NCBI RefSeq assembly: GCF_900101745.1
Contig: NZ_FNAD01000001.1
Location: forward strand, 62,001 to 126,000
Source: Glycomyces harbinensis
Lineage (GTDB): Bacteria; Actinomycetota; Actinomycetes; Mycobacteriales; Micromonosporaceae
Direction of reading: 5' to 3'
DNA length: 64,000 bases
Under the pieces are notes generated by a model that saw only the letters and a program-made list of their open reading frames with translations, searched no databases and had not been told where the DNA came from. A program made the translations under genes and the position numbers. Each line of letters starts with the position of its first letter. Position 1 is the stretch's first letter. Positions 54,116-63,159 of the stretch are shown here, piece after piece.

Positions 54116-55422
54116 ATGGAGGATGTGAACCTTGCTCTCTGGAGTGCGGAGTTCGAGGATCTGATGGCCCGGATCGGCCCACGGTTCTCCAGGTCGGAGC
54201 CGCGTGAGCGGGTGCGCGACTATGTCGCCGGATTGTTGTCGGGCTTGCAGCGCAAGAACTCGTGGTGGATCGCCGAACACGCCGGCGAGAGCAGCCCGGA
54301 CGGGATGCAGCGGCTGCTGCGCAAGGCGCGCTTCGATGTCGAGGCGATCCGCGACGACCTGACCGGCTATGTGTCCGAGCGGCTCGGCGAGGCCGACGGG
54401 GTGCTCATCCTGGACGAGACCGGGTTCGTGAAGAAGGGCCGGGCCTCGGTCGGGGTCGCGCGGCAGTACTCGGGAACCGCGGGCCGGATCGAGAACTCCC
54501 AGATCACCGTGTTCGCCGCCTATGCCTCCGCGAAAGGGCATGCCCTGGTCGACCGCGAGCTCTACCTGCTCAAGGACTGGACCGAGGACCCGGACCGCTG
54601 CGCAGCGGCCGGGGTCCCAGCCGAGCGCATCGCGGCCGGGACGGTCACCAAGCCCCGTCTTGCCCAGGTGATCATCGAGCGCGCCGACGATGCCGGGCTG
54701 CCGTTCCAGTGGGTGACGGCCGATGCCGCGTACGGGTCGGCGAAGTACCTCCGGTTCTGGCTCGAGCAACGCGACCAGTTCCATGTCCTTGCCTTGCGCG
54801 GCAAGGACGATGTGGTCATCGGCTTCTCACAACCGCGCGCCCAGGCCGTGATCGACGACCTGCCCGAACGCGCCTGGCAGCGGCTCAGCGTCGGGGCCGG
54901 CTCCCATGGACCCAGGCGCTATGACTGGGCGCGGGTGCCGGTCCGCTGGGCTTGGCGACCGGGCCGGGGTCACTGGCTTCTGGCACGGCGGTCCATCACG
55001 GACCCGACCAAGATCGCCTACTACATCTGCTACGGGCCAAGGCGCTCCAGTCTGACCGACCTGGCTTAAATCGCTGGAACAAGGTGGAAGGTCGAGGAGT
55101 GCTTCCAGCAGGCCAAAGACGTCTGCGGGCTCGACCAGTACCAGGCCCGGACCTGGCGGGCCTGGCACGCCCACACCACGCTAGCGATGATCGCCCACGC
55201 CCTGCTTGCGGTGACCCGCGCCGCCGGACGCGAAAAAGGGGTGGACTGGCTAGACCGGAGCAGCGCATCCCGCTGACCGTCCCCGAACTGCGGCGACTGG
55301 TCTATGCTCTTCTCCTTGCACCCCAACGGGATAACGATCGACTGCTTGCCTGGTCACGCTGGAGACGACGAAAACAGCACCAGACCAGGCAAAGCCACTA
55401 CGAGCGACGGTACGCGGGTTAA
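54116..55422 (+). pseudogene. IS701-family transposase, stop codon and frameshift
   Basis: The first 318 codons match an IS701/IS4-like DDE transposase: GVLILDETGFVKKGRASVGV in part (first Asp), QWVTADAAYGSAKYLRFWLE (second Asp). A TAA at 55067-55069 interrupts SLTDLA/IAGTRWKVEECFQQAK, which continues in the same frame with the catalytic Glu (VEE). Near 55245 a frameshift moves the C-terminus (QRIPLTVPELRRLVYALLL) to another frame, ending at 55422. So the transposase is dead. Confidence 0.85.
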
Positions 55423-55489
55423 TTGCCAGCCTCGGGAGAACAACGCCGTGGTACTTCGCGAGGGCGACTCCTTCACTCACGCTGAAGGA

Positions 55490-55870
55490 TCAACGGCCTC
55501 GCCTCCAAGTTACGAGCGAGACCGCGAAGAATCCCAGCACCGCTGCGAAGAGGGCAAACAATGCTGGGTTGACCCAGGCTGGCACCAGCTCGACGTTGCC
55601 CTCTGAGCAAAGGAGCGTTCGACGGAGAGGGAGATCCGAGTACTCCCATCCGATATGCGTCCCGGCTCCGTTCGCGGGGCACAGCATCTCCACGTCCTGG
55701 TAAAGCGCCGCGTCAAACTCGCCTTGCCCATAGACGATCACGATCCCGAAAAGCCCAGCCACCGCGACCGCCGCGAAACCCAGGCTGCGGGTCTGCTGCA
55801 CGCCCTTCGAACGATTGCGGATCTTGAGGACAATGAGGGTAACCAGGACGGCCATTGCCAGCGGACACAT
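55490..55870 (-). CDS. Small membrane protein inside the IS701-type element
   Basis: A 126-residue protein with three helices (PLAMAVLVTLIVLKI, FAAVAVAGLFGIVIVYG, ALFALFAAVLGFFAVSLV) and an outer loop with two Cys (EMLCPANG, TLLCSEGN). It is on the opposite strand to the transposase remnant. Its start lies 17 bp from the IS3 target repeat, so the IS3 may have cut off its promoter or N-terminus. No family recognised. Confidence 0.5.
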   Translation of the reverse strand: MCPLAMAVLVTLIVLKIRNRSKGVQQTRSLGFAAVAVAGLFGIVIVYGQGEFDAALYQDVEMLCPANGAGTHIGWEYSDLPLRRTLLCSEGNVELVPAWVNPALFALFAAVLGFFAVSLVTWRRGR

Positions 55871-55943
55871 GAGAGGGGTGAACACGGTACTGAGGTGTAA
55901 CAAGGATGTTGGACACGGATCCTGATTTGAGAGGATCGTGTCC

Positions 55944-56234
55944 ATGCCCGCGAAACGCCGGAAGTTCAGCCCGCAGTACAAGGCCGAGGCTGTGCAGATG
56001 GTCGTCCAGACCGGTCGGACGTTCGCCGAGGTCGCCCGCGACCTCGGGATTAACCCGACCACCCTGGGCAACTGGGTGAATGCCTGGAAAGACGAACACC
56101 CCGAGACATCACCTGAGGAATCACCCGTGGATCGAGCCCGCATCTCCGAGCTGGAGGCCGAGGTCGCGCGGCTGCGCATGGAGAACGAGTTCCTGAAAAA
56201 AGCCGCGGCCTTCTTCGCGAGGATGCAGGAGTAG
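55944..56234 (+). CDS. IS3-family OrfA
   Basis: A 96-residue DNA-binding OrfA: HTH FSPQYKAEAVQMVVQTGRTF then DLGINPTTLGNWV, and a leucine-zipper end (ISELEAEVARLRMENEFLKK). A6G (56196-56202) near its end is the -1 frameshift site; shifting there gives SRGLLREDAGVAERC and leads into orfB, the usual OrfAB transposase. Confidence 0.88.
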   Translation: MPAKRRKFSPQYKAEAVQMVVQTGRTFAEVARDLGINPTTLGNWVNAWKDEHPETSPEESPVDRARISELEAEVARLRMENEFLKKAAAFFARMQE

Positions 56235-56287
56235 CCGAGCGCTGCGCCCTGATCGAGGCGGAGAAGGCCCACTACGAGATCACCTGG

Positions 56288-57106
56288 ATGTGCCGGCTGC
56301 TCGGGGTCGCCCGGTCGACCTTCTACTACTGGAAGAACCGAGCCGAGACGGCTACCGAAGTGCGGCGCCGCGACCTGGCCGGTCAGATCGGGCGGGTGTT
56401 CGCCGATTCCAGGAAGACCTACGGGTGTCGCAGGGTCTGCGCGCAGCTCAACCGGGAAGGTGTTGCCTGCTCGGTGGGGCTGGTCGCTGACCTGATGCGC
56501 GAGCTCGGCCTCGAAGCGGTCCAGCCAAGAGCGTGGAAGAAGACCACCGTGCCCGGTGAGGTCGCTGAGGAGGTGCCCGATCGGATCGAGCGGGACTTCA
56601 CCGCCGAAGTTCCCGGGCGCGCAGCGGTCGGTGACATCACCTATCTCAAGACCGGGGAAGGCTGGCTGTATTTGGCTACCGTCATCGACCTGCACACGCG
56701 CATGGTCATCGGCTGGCAGAGTGCCGATCACATGCGCACGAGCCTGATCATCGATGCCCTGGCTGCCGCGAAGGACGCCGGCTACCTCGAGGAGAGCGCA
56801 GTGTTCCACTCCGACAGGGGCACCCAGTACACCTCGGCGGCGTTCGCGGCCTGGTGCACCACCAACGGCATCGACCGGTCCATGGGCCGCACCGGCGTGT
56901 GCTGGGACAACGCCGCCGCCGAGTCGTTCTTCGCGAGCTTGAAGAACGAGTGCTACCACCAGCGGTCTTTCGCTACCCGCGCCGAAGCCAGGTTGGCGGT
57001 CGCGGACTACATCGAGGTGTTCTACAACCGCCAACGCCTACATTCGACCCTCGGCTACAAGACACCCGCCGAGGCCCTGGCCGAGTACTTCACTCGCGCC
57101 GCCTGA
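56288..57106 (+). CDS. IS3-family OrfB transposase (rve integrase core)
   Basis: A 272-residue OrfB: HTH_21 part RRRDLAGQIGRVFADSRKTYGCRRV, then the DDE core with Asp in AVGDITYLKTGEGWLYLATV, Asp in AVFHSDRGTQYTS and Glu in WDNAAAESFFASLKNE. It ends with YNRQRLHSTLGYKTPAEALA. Normally produced as OrfAB fusion through the A6G site; the ATG at 56288 lies inside the fused frame. It seems intact. Confidence 0.9.
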   Translation: MCRLLGVARSTFYYWKNRAETATEVRRRDLAGQIGRVFADSRKTYGCRRVCAQLNREGVACSVGLVADLMRELGLEAVQPRAWKKTTVPGEVAEEVPDRIERDFTAEVPGRAAVGDITYLKTGEGWLYLATVIDLHTRMVIGWQSADHMRTSLIIDALAAAKDAGYLEESAVFHSDRGTQYTSAAFAAWCTTNGIDRSMGRTGVCWDNAAAESFFASLKNECYHQRSFATRAEARLAVADYIEVFYNRQRLHSTLGYKTPAEALAEYFTRAA

Positions 57107-57250
57107 AACCCAACCGTTACGAGATCCACGTCCAAAATCCTCGCTACACCTCAGTACGAACCTACAAGACGCGATGCCTGCGGCAACCCCTCCCGTCACA
57201 CCCACAACCTCAAGCGCTCCGCCTCATGATCGCCAAGTGCCGCAGCAGTA

Positions 57251-57844
57251 CTAGATGTGATGTTCAGGGCGGGGGCTGGTTTGTGTGAAGGGCAGGGTTG
57301 CGTCGATGACGGTGTCGGCGCGGGTTTTCGGTTGTTCGCGTTCGATGTAGGCGTCTTCTCTGGGGAGCCAGAGGTTCGCCCAGACCTCGGCCTGGTGCGG
57401 GTCGCGGGCGATGCCGCGTTCGAGGGCCAGTTCGGGGGTGGCATCGACCCAGATGGTGTAGTCCCAATCGAGTGGCAGGCCGATCGAGTAGCAGCGCTCG
57501 ATGGCGATCCCGGCGTCCACGACCAGCTCCTGGGACCGCAGGTGCGGCTCGGATTCCCAGATGTAGGGGCGATATGCCAGGCGACGCTGACCCTTGCTCA
57601 GCGGTTCGACGACATCGTGGTGGAACCGATCCTCGTTGAACCAACCGAATTCGCTGTCTTGGCTCGGCTCCCAGTAATCGTCACCGTGCATGATGGTGAA
57701 GCCTGGAAGGTGGCGCGCGAGTTCGTCGGTCAAGGTCGACTTGCCCGATCCGCCGCGTCCGTCGACGGCCACCATCAGGAACTCGCCGTTCTTGGGTGAC
57801 CTGGCGGTGATCCGCTCGCACAGTTCGTCGATCATCGTGGCCAT
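57251..57844 (-). CDS. P-loop uridine kinase-like protein
   Basis: A 197-residue kinase-fold protein: Walker A VAVDGRGGSGKSTLTDELA, FTIMHGDDYWEP, lid WVDATPELALERGIARDPHQAE. It resembles uridine/AAA-type nucleoside kinases of actinobacteria; substrate not certain. Its TAG stop is made by the CTAG at the IS701 right boundary. Because CTAG is the target repeat, the stop was probably the same before insertion and the gene is whole. Confidence 0.8.
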   Translation of the reverse strand: MATMIDELCERITARSPKNGEFLMVAVDGRGGSGKSTLTDELARHLPGFTIMHGDDYWEPSQDSEFGWFNEDRFHHDVVEPLSKGQRRLAYRPYIWESEPHLRSQELVVDAGIAIERCYSIGLPLDWDYTIWVDATPELALERGIARDPHQAEVWANLWLPREDAYIEREQPKTRADTVIDATLPFTQTSPRPEHHI

Positions 57845-58079
57845 TCTACGGAACGCCCGGGCCGGAGGCCGGGATCGGTGGGAGGGCCTTCGTACGCGCG
57901 GGTCAGGCAACGGAGTTGGTCCGTCATGCGGGGCGAGGTGTTGCCTCATCTGGGCAAGGGGTCCTGGCGTGCGCGAGGCGCGGCCGGGATGGACTTACTA
58001 AGATCAGTGCATAGTAGACGATTGGTGGTTAGGGTCGGTGCGGTTTGCCCTGTACTGCTACCACTGTGAAGGAACCCCC

Positions 58080-58461
58080 ATGCGCACGCGCTCGCTAGTC
58101 ATGTCCGCTGCCATGGCTGCTGTCCTCGGCTGCGGCCTCACCGCTCCGGCGATCGCACAAGCCCCTGCTGAAGGCCCCACGCTGGCCGACGCGCTGGCGG
58201 GGCTGCCGGTCGCGAGCGAGGACCGTACCGGTTACGACCGGGACCTGTTTCACCACTGGATCGATGCGGACCACGATGGGTGTGCGACCCGTCAGGAGGT
58301 CTTGATCGCCGAAGCCGTGGTCGCGCCGACGGTTGATGAGGATTGCAAGGTCTCCGGTGGTAGCTGGTACTCCTACTACGATGAGGTGACCGTCGAGGGA
58401 CCTCGGGGGTTGGACATCGACCACCTCGTTCCGCTCGCCGAGGCGCGGGATTCCGGCGCCC
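58080..58461 (+). pseudogene. Secreted HNH (DUF1524-type) nuclease, 3' end lost
   Basis: Signal peptide (MAAVLGCGLTAPAIAQA), then a typical secreted HNH nuclease start: TGYDRDLFHHWIDADHDGCATR, WYSYYDEVTVEG and the HNH core DIDHLVPLAEARDSGA. The rest of the family (AND...SNRSKGD...W and the final Cys/Trp part) is missing. At about 58460 the sequence turns into another gene. AAGGAA precedes the ATG. The product cannot be an intact nuclease. Confidence 0.75.
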
Positions 58462-58655
58462 GGCTACGCCACCGAAGCAGCGGCAGCCTGCCGCGACCAC
58501 GCCCGCGACGTCATCGAAGCGAAGCGCCTGATCGCGATAATGACCCGGACAACCAGCCATCGCAGCGTGTCGCCGAGAAGATCGGCCTCCCCTTCGAGCG
58601 CAACGCCACTTCACGCTCCGAGAAGCCAGTTCGCATCCACGCCACGTCGCTGTGA
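58462..58655 (+). pseudogene. GNAT acetyltransferase, C-terminal fragment with frameshift
   Basis: One frame reads GYATEAAAACRDHARDVIEA and KRLIAI (acetyl-CoA site of a RimJ-type GNAT). At about 58539 it shifts, and the next frame goes on as DPDNQPSQRVAEKIGLPFER to a stop at 58655. One missing base explains the shift. The N-terminal half of the enzyme is absent; a deletion has joined it to the HNH gene. Confidence 0.7.
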
Positions 58656-58898
58656 TGCTCAGGGGCGCGACCATCACTCAAGCCGATACACGGCTCAGTG
58701 AGTACCTCGTAGATGCTCTCGTCGTTGCCTTGTTGTGGCTGACGGACTCCGAGTAGACACGCGCACGCTCTCGCCCAAGTAGCAGGAACTACTGCGGATG
58801 CGAGTGATGGCGGCGCTCGACGACGGACTCGACGATGAGACCGCGGCGCGGACGTTCGCAGCATGGCATCGCTCGCCTTATCGGCGAGACCCTGAAGC
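58656..58898. other. No convincing gene
   Basis: Short open frames only; no family match, no tRNA and no clear repeats. Confidence 0.4.
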
Positions 58899-59099
58899 TC
58901 ATTCAAAAGCTGCTTCTGAGTGATGGCGGTACATCTGGAGTTTGATCACGGTCTGTAGGGACGGGTCGGCTTTCGGCAGGGGCCGGCAGTAGCCGGTAGC
59001 GAGGACCTTCCACGATCGCAAATGCGCGATGCCCTGCTCGACCACCCACCGGCGGCGGTTGGCCTGCCGGTTGAACCACCGCTCTGCGGTAGGCCCCAA
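58899..59099 (-). pseudogene. IS5-family transposase, C-terminal remnant
   Basis: About 65 codons match the C-terminus of IS5-type transposases: WFNRQANRRRWVVEQGIAHL with the catalytic Glu of the VEH/VEQ motif, then RSWKVLATGYCRPL and VIKLQMYRH. The rest is missing. The following ~500 bp show no continuation. Confidence 0.65.
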
Positions 59100-59604
59100 C
59101 CGTCACGCAACGTGACCGCGCAACTTGGGCCGCTGGGCCAGACGGTGCGACTGGCCGCGAATGAAGACTGATCGGCACGGGGGCGCCAGACATGGACGCA
59201 AGCGCCCCGCCGTGTGACCGGCAATGTTGCCGAGGTCGTCGCGTCACTCGAAAACTGCCGCGTTGCGAAAAGCTGGGGCAGATCGCGGCAGGCTGGCGCA
59301 GCCAGGGCAGTTCTCGCGCAGGGCTGCGCGGAACTTGACGACAGCAGCGAATTCCCGACGCGGACATTCTCACCTCGCCCGTGTGGGTCAAGGGCGACTC
59401 AGCGTAACCTGCACCGCTCCGGACTTGAAGCCGGGATGAGCTGATCGCTTGCGCTTGATCACTAGTCGATGCGGAGACTTTACTGCCGGTGAGGATCGGT
59501 GAAAGGTTGGCGCGACGCAGGGAGAGGCCCTCAACCTCCTGCTCGATACTCTCCGCTGATCGCCAGCGACGCTAGCCTGGGAAAAGGAGGTGGTGATCTA
59601 TGGC
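59100..59604. other. No convincing gene
   Basis: About 500 bp between the transposase remnant and the GNAT gene. Frames are short with poor codon use. AAAAGGAGG at 59582-59590 is a strong ribosome site for the gene that follows. Confidence 0.45.
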
Positions 59605-60300
59605 ATGTCGATGCAAGATGGAGTGATGGAAGGTATTGAGAACGAGCACAGGGAGATCGGCCCTCCCTCGAGTCCCGTGCCGTATGTCCCGAGCTTCGAT
59701 CTCGACATCTGGAGGGAACTGTCCGCGACGGTCTCGGTTCGCGACTACGAGCCTGGGGACGAGTCGGCCTGGCTTCGCTGTCATGTCCTGTCGTTCCTGG
59801 ACACGGCCTACTTTGACGCGGTCGAAAGAACCAAACCGCGCATCACTGCGCCCGGCTTCGAGCTGGTGGCGATTGCGAGGGCGGACGGCGTGGTGGGCAT
59901 GCTCGACCTCGCTGTCAAGGACGCCACGGCCACTATCGAGACTCTCGCCGTCCACCCCGACCACCGCTCCCAAGGCATCGCCAGGAAGTTGCTCGAAGAA
60001 GCAGGCGATCGTGCACTCCGCCTCGGTGCGGAGACCATCGAGGCATGGACCCGAGACGACCCCGGCGCTCTGAAGTGGTACCGCGACAACGGCTTCTCCG
60101 AGAGCGACCACTACCTTCACGTGTACGCCGATCTCTACGTCGACGTCCAAGAGCCTGACCGAGCGATCGGGGAGCGCCGGCCCGGACTCAAGCCGGTAAA
60201 GGTCTTCCTCCATGCCACCATCAAGGAAGAGAGCTCGCTCCGCGAACAGTTCGCGCGCGTCCATGTCTGCCGGCGCTTCAGCAAGCGGCTCACCCCGTAA
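59605..60300 (+). CDS. GNAT-family acetyltransferase
   Basis: A ~231-residue protein with a GNAT core: VSVRDYEPGDESAWLRC, GVVGMLDLAVKDATATIETL, AVHPDHRSQGIARKLLEEAG (acetyl-CoA site) and ALKWYRDNGFSESDHYL. A 45-residue charged tail is extra. The start is uncertain: in-frame GTG 59593 is too close to the AGGAGG, ATG 59605 is 14 bases from it. Substrate unknown. Confidence 0.82.
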   Translation: MSMQDGVMEGIENEHREIGPPSSPVPYVPSFDLDIWRELSATVSVRDYEPGDESAWLRCHVLSFLDTAYFDAVERTKPRITAPGFELVAIARADGVVGMLDLAVKDATATIETLAVHPDHRSQGIARKLLEEAGDRALRLGAETIEAWTRDDPGALKWYRDNGFSESDHYLHVYADLYVDVQEPDRAIGERRPGLKPVKVFLHATIKEESSLREQFARVHVCRRFSKRLTP

Positions 60301-60354
60301 CTCAAACCAGGGGAAGCTCTTGCCCCGGGGGTTCAGACTGTGGATGGGGTCAAA

Positions 60355-60894
60355 TCAGAATTGTGGGGACTCACTGTCCTCGGCGACTGTGCTGCGTCGG
60401 TAGGACGATCGCGCTTGTCTGATGGTGTCGGCCGTGGCGCCGGCTGCGATTCCGCGAGCGTTGAGCGGTGGCTGCAAGGCGGCGATCAGCCGTGTCTCGA
60501 CCGGTGCCGATTCGGCTTCGATGACCCAGTTCAACTGCAAGTGGCGCTGCATCCATTCGGTCAAGCGCACCTCATCGCTTGGTACGAGCACGACCCGGTC
60601 GGTCCAAGTGGTCTGGTAGCGCTCGGTTTCGAGGAGGAGACCGGCAAGTGTGCGTCGAAGCGTCGAGGTTCCCGATCGCCGGATATGGTCGCCTCGGATC
60701 CTGCGGCGCAGGTTCGAAGCAGTCCCGATGTACAGCAGCCGCAGATCGGGCCTGGCGAGGTGGAACGGCCCCGGGAGCGTCTCAAAGACCTCCATCGGGG
60801 CCCACCATGCGTACAGGCCCGCAGTCGATGGCAGCACCGGGACTGCCGACTCGAGGGGGACCGGGGGTGTTGCGAACGTGCTGAGTTCGTCCAC
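60355..60894 (-). CDS. GIY-YIG nuclease-fold protein
   Basis: A ~179-residue protein with GIY-YIG landmarks: STAGLYAWWAPMEVF, then RLLYIGTASNLRRRIRGDHI and a later EARLIAALQPPLN-like VETRLIAALQPPLNARG with the metal-binding Glu. Single-domain members of this type occur in actinobacterial accessory regions; a nuclease role is inferred. GTG at 60894 is a guess for the start; the frame is open to 60975. Confidence 0.7.
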   Translation of the reverse strand: MDELSTFATPPVPLESAVPVLPSTAGLYAWWAPMEVFETLPGPFHLARPDLRLLYIGTASNLRRRIRGDHIRRSGTSTLRRTLAGLLLETERYQTTWTDRVVLVPSDEVRLTEWMQRHLQLNWVIEAESAPVETRLIAALQPPLNARGIAAGATADTIRQARSSYRRSTVAEDSESPQF

Positions 60895-61017
60895 CAGGCC
60901 ACAGTACCGATCCGAAGAAAGACACCTGCCCCCGTGCCGATTGGCTGCACCCGAGCTGCTTGATGCAGCACGCAATCAGAGACGGGCGGTCGCGTGGGGT
61001 TCTGCGAGAATCGTCTG

Positions 61018-61413
61018 GTGAGCAGACCGCAGGAGACAGTTCCGGTTGACAGCCCGGTGCCGCTGTCGCCCATCGTCGTGGACACGCTGGAGGCCCTCCT
61101 GCCAGGCGACAACCCGGTGCACTGTGCGCTGCGGCGCCAGATTCCTTTCACGACCATGGAAGAGGGGTGCCCGTGCGGGTGCACCTCGGTCGACCTCTGG
61201 GTCGACAAGACCAAGTGTGATCCCGCGCCTGCGCACGAGGGCCGGCCACTGGCCGACGGCAACTACGTCGACACCGACGTCTACGCCGGCGTCATCCTTT
61301 TCACTAGCGACGGGTACCTGCGCTCACTCGAAATCCATTCCTGGCTCGAGGAGCCCATACGCCGATGGCCTGACCTCAGCCATCTCGACGTAGCTCCCTC
61401 CCACTACCAGTGA
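61018..61413 (+). CDS. Hypothetical protein, possible immunity-like
   Basis: A 131-residue acidic protein with GCPCGCTSVDLWVD in the middle, a Cys-rich turn, then GNYVDTDVYAGVILFTSDGY and LRSLEIHSW. Similar small proteins are found beside toxins and elsewhere in actinobacteria; no function is known. It begins with GTG and lies 50 bp before the HAD gene. Confidence 0.6.
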   Translation: MSRPQETVPVDSPVPLSPIVVDTLEALLPGDNPVHCALRRQIPFTTMEEGCPCGCTSVDLWVDKTKCDPAPAHEGRPLADGNYVDTDVYAGVILFTSDGYLRSLEIHSWLEEPIRRWPDLSHLDVAPSHYQ

Positions 61414-61462
61414 ACCGCAGACTCATGCCAGGGCAACGATCGACTGCCAGACGGGAGATCTC

Positions 61463-62305
61463 GTGACTGCCGTGCGTGTCATTGCGACCGACCTCGACAA
61501 GACCCTGCTGGGGGCCGGCGGCTGCTTCAGCGACCGCAGCCGAGCCGCTCTCGGTGCCGCGCGCGACTGCGGCATCACGGTGGTGGCGGTAACTGCGAGG
61601 CCGCCGCGAGTCTTCGAGGTCTGGACTGGTCTCGCCGCCAGCATCGATCTTGCGATCTGCGCGAACGGGACCATGGTCTACAACCCGACTGACCGCAGCT
61701 CGATCATGTTGCACACCATGGCGCCCGAGATTGCCGAAGCGGCGGCGAAGGCCTTGCGCGCCGCTTTGCCCGGGGTGCGGTTCGCGGTCGAGACCGGCCT
61801 GGAGGTCTTCGCCGAGCCCGGATACGCGAAGGTCGACTCCGTGCTCGACCGGACCACATTCGCCACCTCGCTCGGTGCGGTTCTTGGATCGGCGCCGCCG
61901 TTCGTGAAGCTCCACGCCCACATCGCCGGAGGCAGCGCCACCGACCTCCTCTACATTGCCCGCAAGCTTGAGCTCGAAGGTGTTGAGGTGTGGGAGACCG
62001 GCAGCGTCGACCTGCTCGAGCTCGGCCCTGCCGGCGTCTCTAAAGCCCGGACTCTCGCCGCTTGGTGCACCGAGGCCGGCATCGGCCCCGAGCAGGTCGT
62101 CGCGTTCGGCGACGCCCCGACCGATGGTGCGATGCTGGCGTGGGCCGGCCGCTCCTTCGCCGTCGCCGACGCCCACCCAGCAGCGGCCCGGGCCGCTACC
62201 GACCGGTGCGGCGCCAGCGGCGAAGACGGCGTCGCCGCCGTCATCGAAGCCCTCCTCGCTACCGGCCAGCCTGGGGCCGGAGACGATTCACTTGGCGCTC
62301 GGTGA
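61463..62305 (+). CDS. HAD-superfamily Cof-type phosphatase
   Basis: A 280-residue HAD IIB hydrolase: motif I VIATDLDKTLLGAGG, motif II VVAVTARPP, Lys of motif III GVSKARTLAAW, motif IV VVAFGDAPTDGAMLAWAG. It would dephosphorylate sugar phosphates or similar. GTG start at 61463 with GGGAG 5 bases upstream. Confidence 0.88.
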   Translation: MTAVRVIATDLDKTLLGAGGCFSDRSRAALGAARDCGITVVAVTARPPRVFEVWTGLAASIDLAICANGTMVYNPTDRSSIMLHTMAPEIAEAAAKALRAALPGVRFAVETGLEVFAEPGYAKVDSVLDRTTFATSLGAVLGSAPPFVKLHAHIAGGSATDLLYIARKLELEGVEVWETGSVDLLELGPAGVSKARTLAAWCTEAGIGPEQVVAFGDAPTDGAMLAWAGRSFAVADAHPAAARAATDRCGASGEDGVAAVIEALLATGQPGAGDDSLGAR

Positions 62306-62397
62306 CGCCCAGCCTCTAGATTGACATAGGCCGAGCTTGATCGCGCTGGTAACCATCGTTACTGGTCTCAAGCACCAGACAGCCCGTTGTGGCGAGG

Positions 62398-62760
62398 TCA
62401 GTTGTTGGCGGCGTGGTATTCCTCGATGATGGCCTGGGGGATACGCCCGCGAGGCGAGACCTGCTTGCCGTTGCGCCCGGCCCACTCCCGAATCGCCTTG
62501 TTCTGCTCCCGGTCAACACTCGGACGACTGCGCGGTGCACCCGAAGCCGAGCGGACCGGACCGCGTGTGGTGCCGAGGCTGTAGCGGCCCAGGCGAGTGC
62601 CGGCCTCCTGGAACTTCTCCAAGACGCTTCGCAGTTCCTTGGCGTGCCCGGCCGAGAGATCGATCTCGTACGCCTGGCCATCAAGCGCGAACTTGACCGT
62701 CTCCTCGGCCTTCCCACCATCGATGTCGTCGATCAGAATGACCTGGGTTTTCCTAGCCAT
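62398..62760 (-). CDS. lsr2: Lsr2-family nucleoid protein (accessory copy)
   Basis: A 120-residue Lsr2: N-terminal dimerisation domain [20 protein letters not shown] with [15 protein letters not shown], and C-terminal DNA-binding [20 protein letters not shown] with the AT-hook-like RGR. Lsr2 binds AT-rich DNA and silences foreign genes. Its place in an IS-rich island beside a STAND NTPase suggests an extra copy that came with the island, but I cannot see the rest of the genome. AAGGGG precedes the ATG. Confidence 0.9.
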   Translation of the reverse strand: MARKTQVILIDDIDGGKAEETVKFALDGQAYEIDLSAGHAKELRSVLEKFQEAGTRLGRYSLGTTRGPVRSASGAPRSRPSVDREQNKAIREWAGRNGKQVSPRGRIPQAIIEEYHAANN

Positions 62761-63026
62761 ATGTGCCCCTTAGATATGAACGCCACAAGCCTTGATCGCG
62801 ACTGTATGCGACCAGCGATTCGAGTAGCGCATTCGATTATTCGCAGCATATTAACCCACGAGTAACGACATGATCCGCAAGCCCTGTCAGATCGGTGGGC
62901 AATTGGTGCCATATTCAAGCAATAATTCATCGGCGCTCGCCGTGCTACTGCCCATCACCGATGCTGACTGTGCGCCTGGCCGATCGAGGGAGAGCGCCAT
63001 AGGCCACGAGCCGGTATCGTCGAAGC
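62761..63026. promoter_or_regulatory. AT-richer divergent region between lsr2 and the STAND gene
   Basis: The region holds AT tracts such as CATATTAACCC and GCAATAATTCATC (62845-62930), unusual for this GC-rich DNA. Lsr2 proteins favour such tracts, so this may be an autoregulatory site. No gene is seen here. Confidence 0.4.
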
Positions 63027-63155
63027 ATGGTGACAGCCGTCCACTTCCTTTTACGCGAGCTGCAGCGTCCTCATCGCACCCGCTATCCCGAGCGGTACCG
63101 GCGGGCTGTGGTTGTGCGCCGCTGGTGCGCGCTGTCGGCGCTGGGGCAGCGGTGA
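63027..63155 (+). CDS. Possible small basic ORF (42 aa)
   Basis: ATG to TGA, 42 residues, very Arg-rich (RELQRPHRTRYPERYRRAV). It ends 4 bp before the STAND gene start, so it could be a leader peptide or a small coupled gene. No ribosome site is clear. It could also be chance. Confidence 0.25.
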   Translation: MVTAVHFLLRELQRPHRTRYPERYRRAVVVRRWCALSALGQR

Positions 63156-63159
63156 TGTG

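Larger units (their letters stand above)
55891..57153 (+). mobile_element. Complete IS3-family element
   Basis: Imperfect ~31-bp inverted repeats start TGAGGTGTA at 55891 and end TACACCTCA at 57153. The flanks on both sides are GTAC (55887-55890 and 57154-57157), a 4-bp target duplication. It carries orfA, an A6G slippery site and orfB without damage, so it may be active. It sits inside the IS701-type element. Confidence 0.88.
54059..57254. mobile_element. IS701-type element, inactive, with nested IS3
   Basis: Perfect 24-bp inverted repeats lie at 54059-54082 and 57231-57254. Each outermost 4 bp is CTAG, likely the target duplication, so the IS proper is 54063-57250 with ends TACTGCTGCGGCAC. 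Inside are a broken IS701 transposase gene, a small membrane-protein gene and a complete IS3 element (55891-57153). Without the IS3 the element is ~1.9 kb, about 0.5 kb more than a usual IS701. Confidence 0.85.

Noticed and set aside
53659-54117. Minus-strand 152-codon ORF
   Set aside because: It starts inside the IS701-type end, has no family match and mixed codon use.
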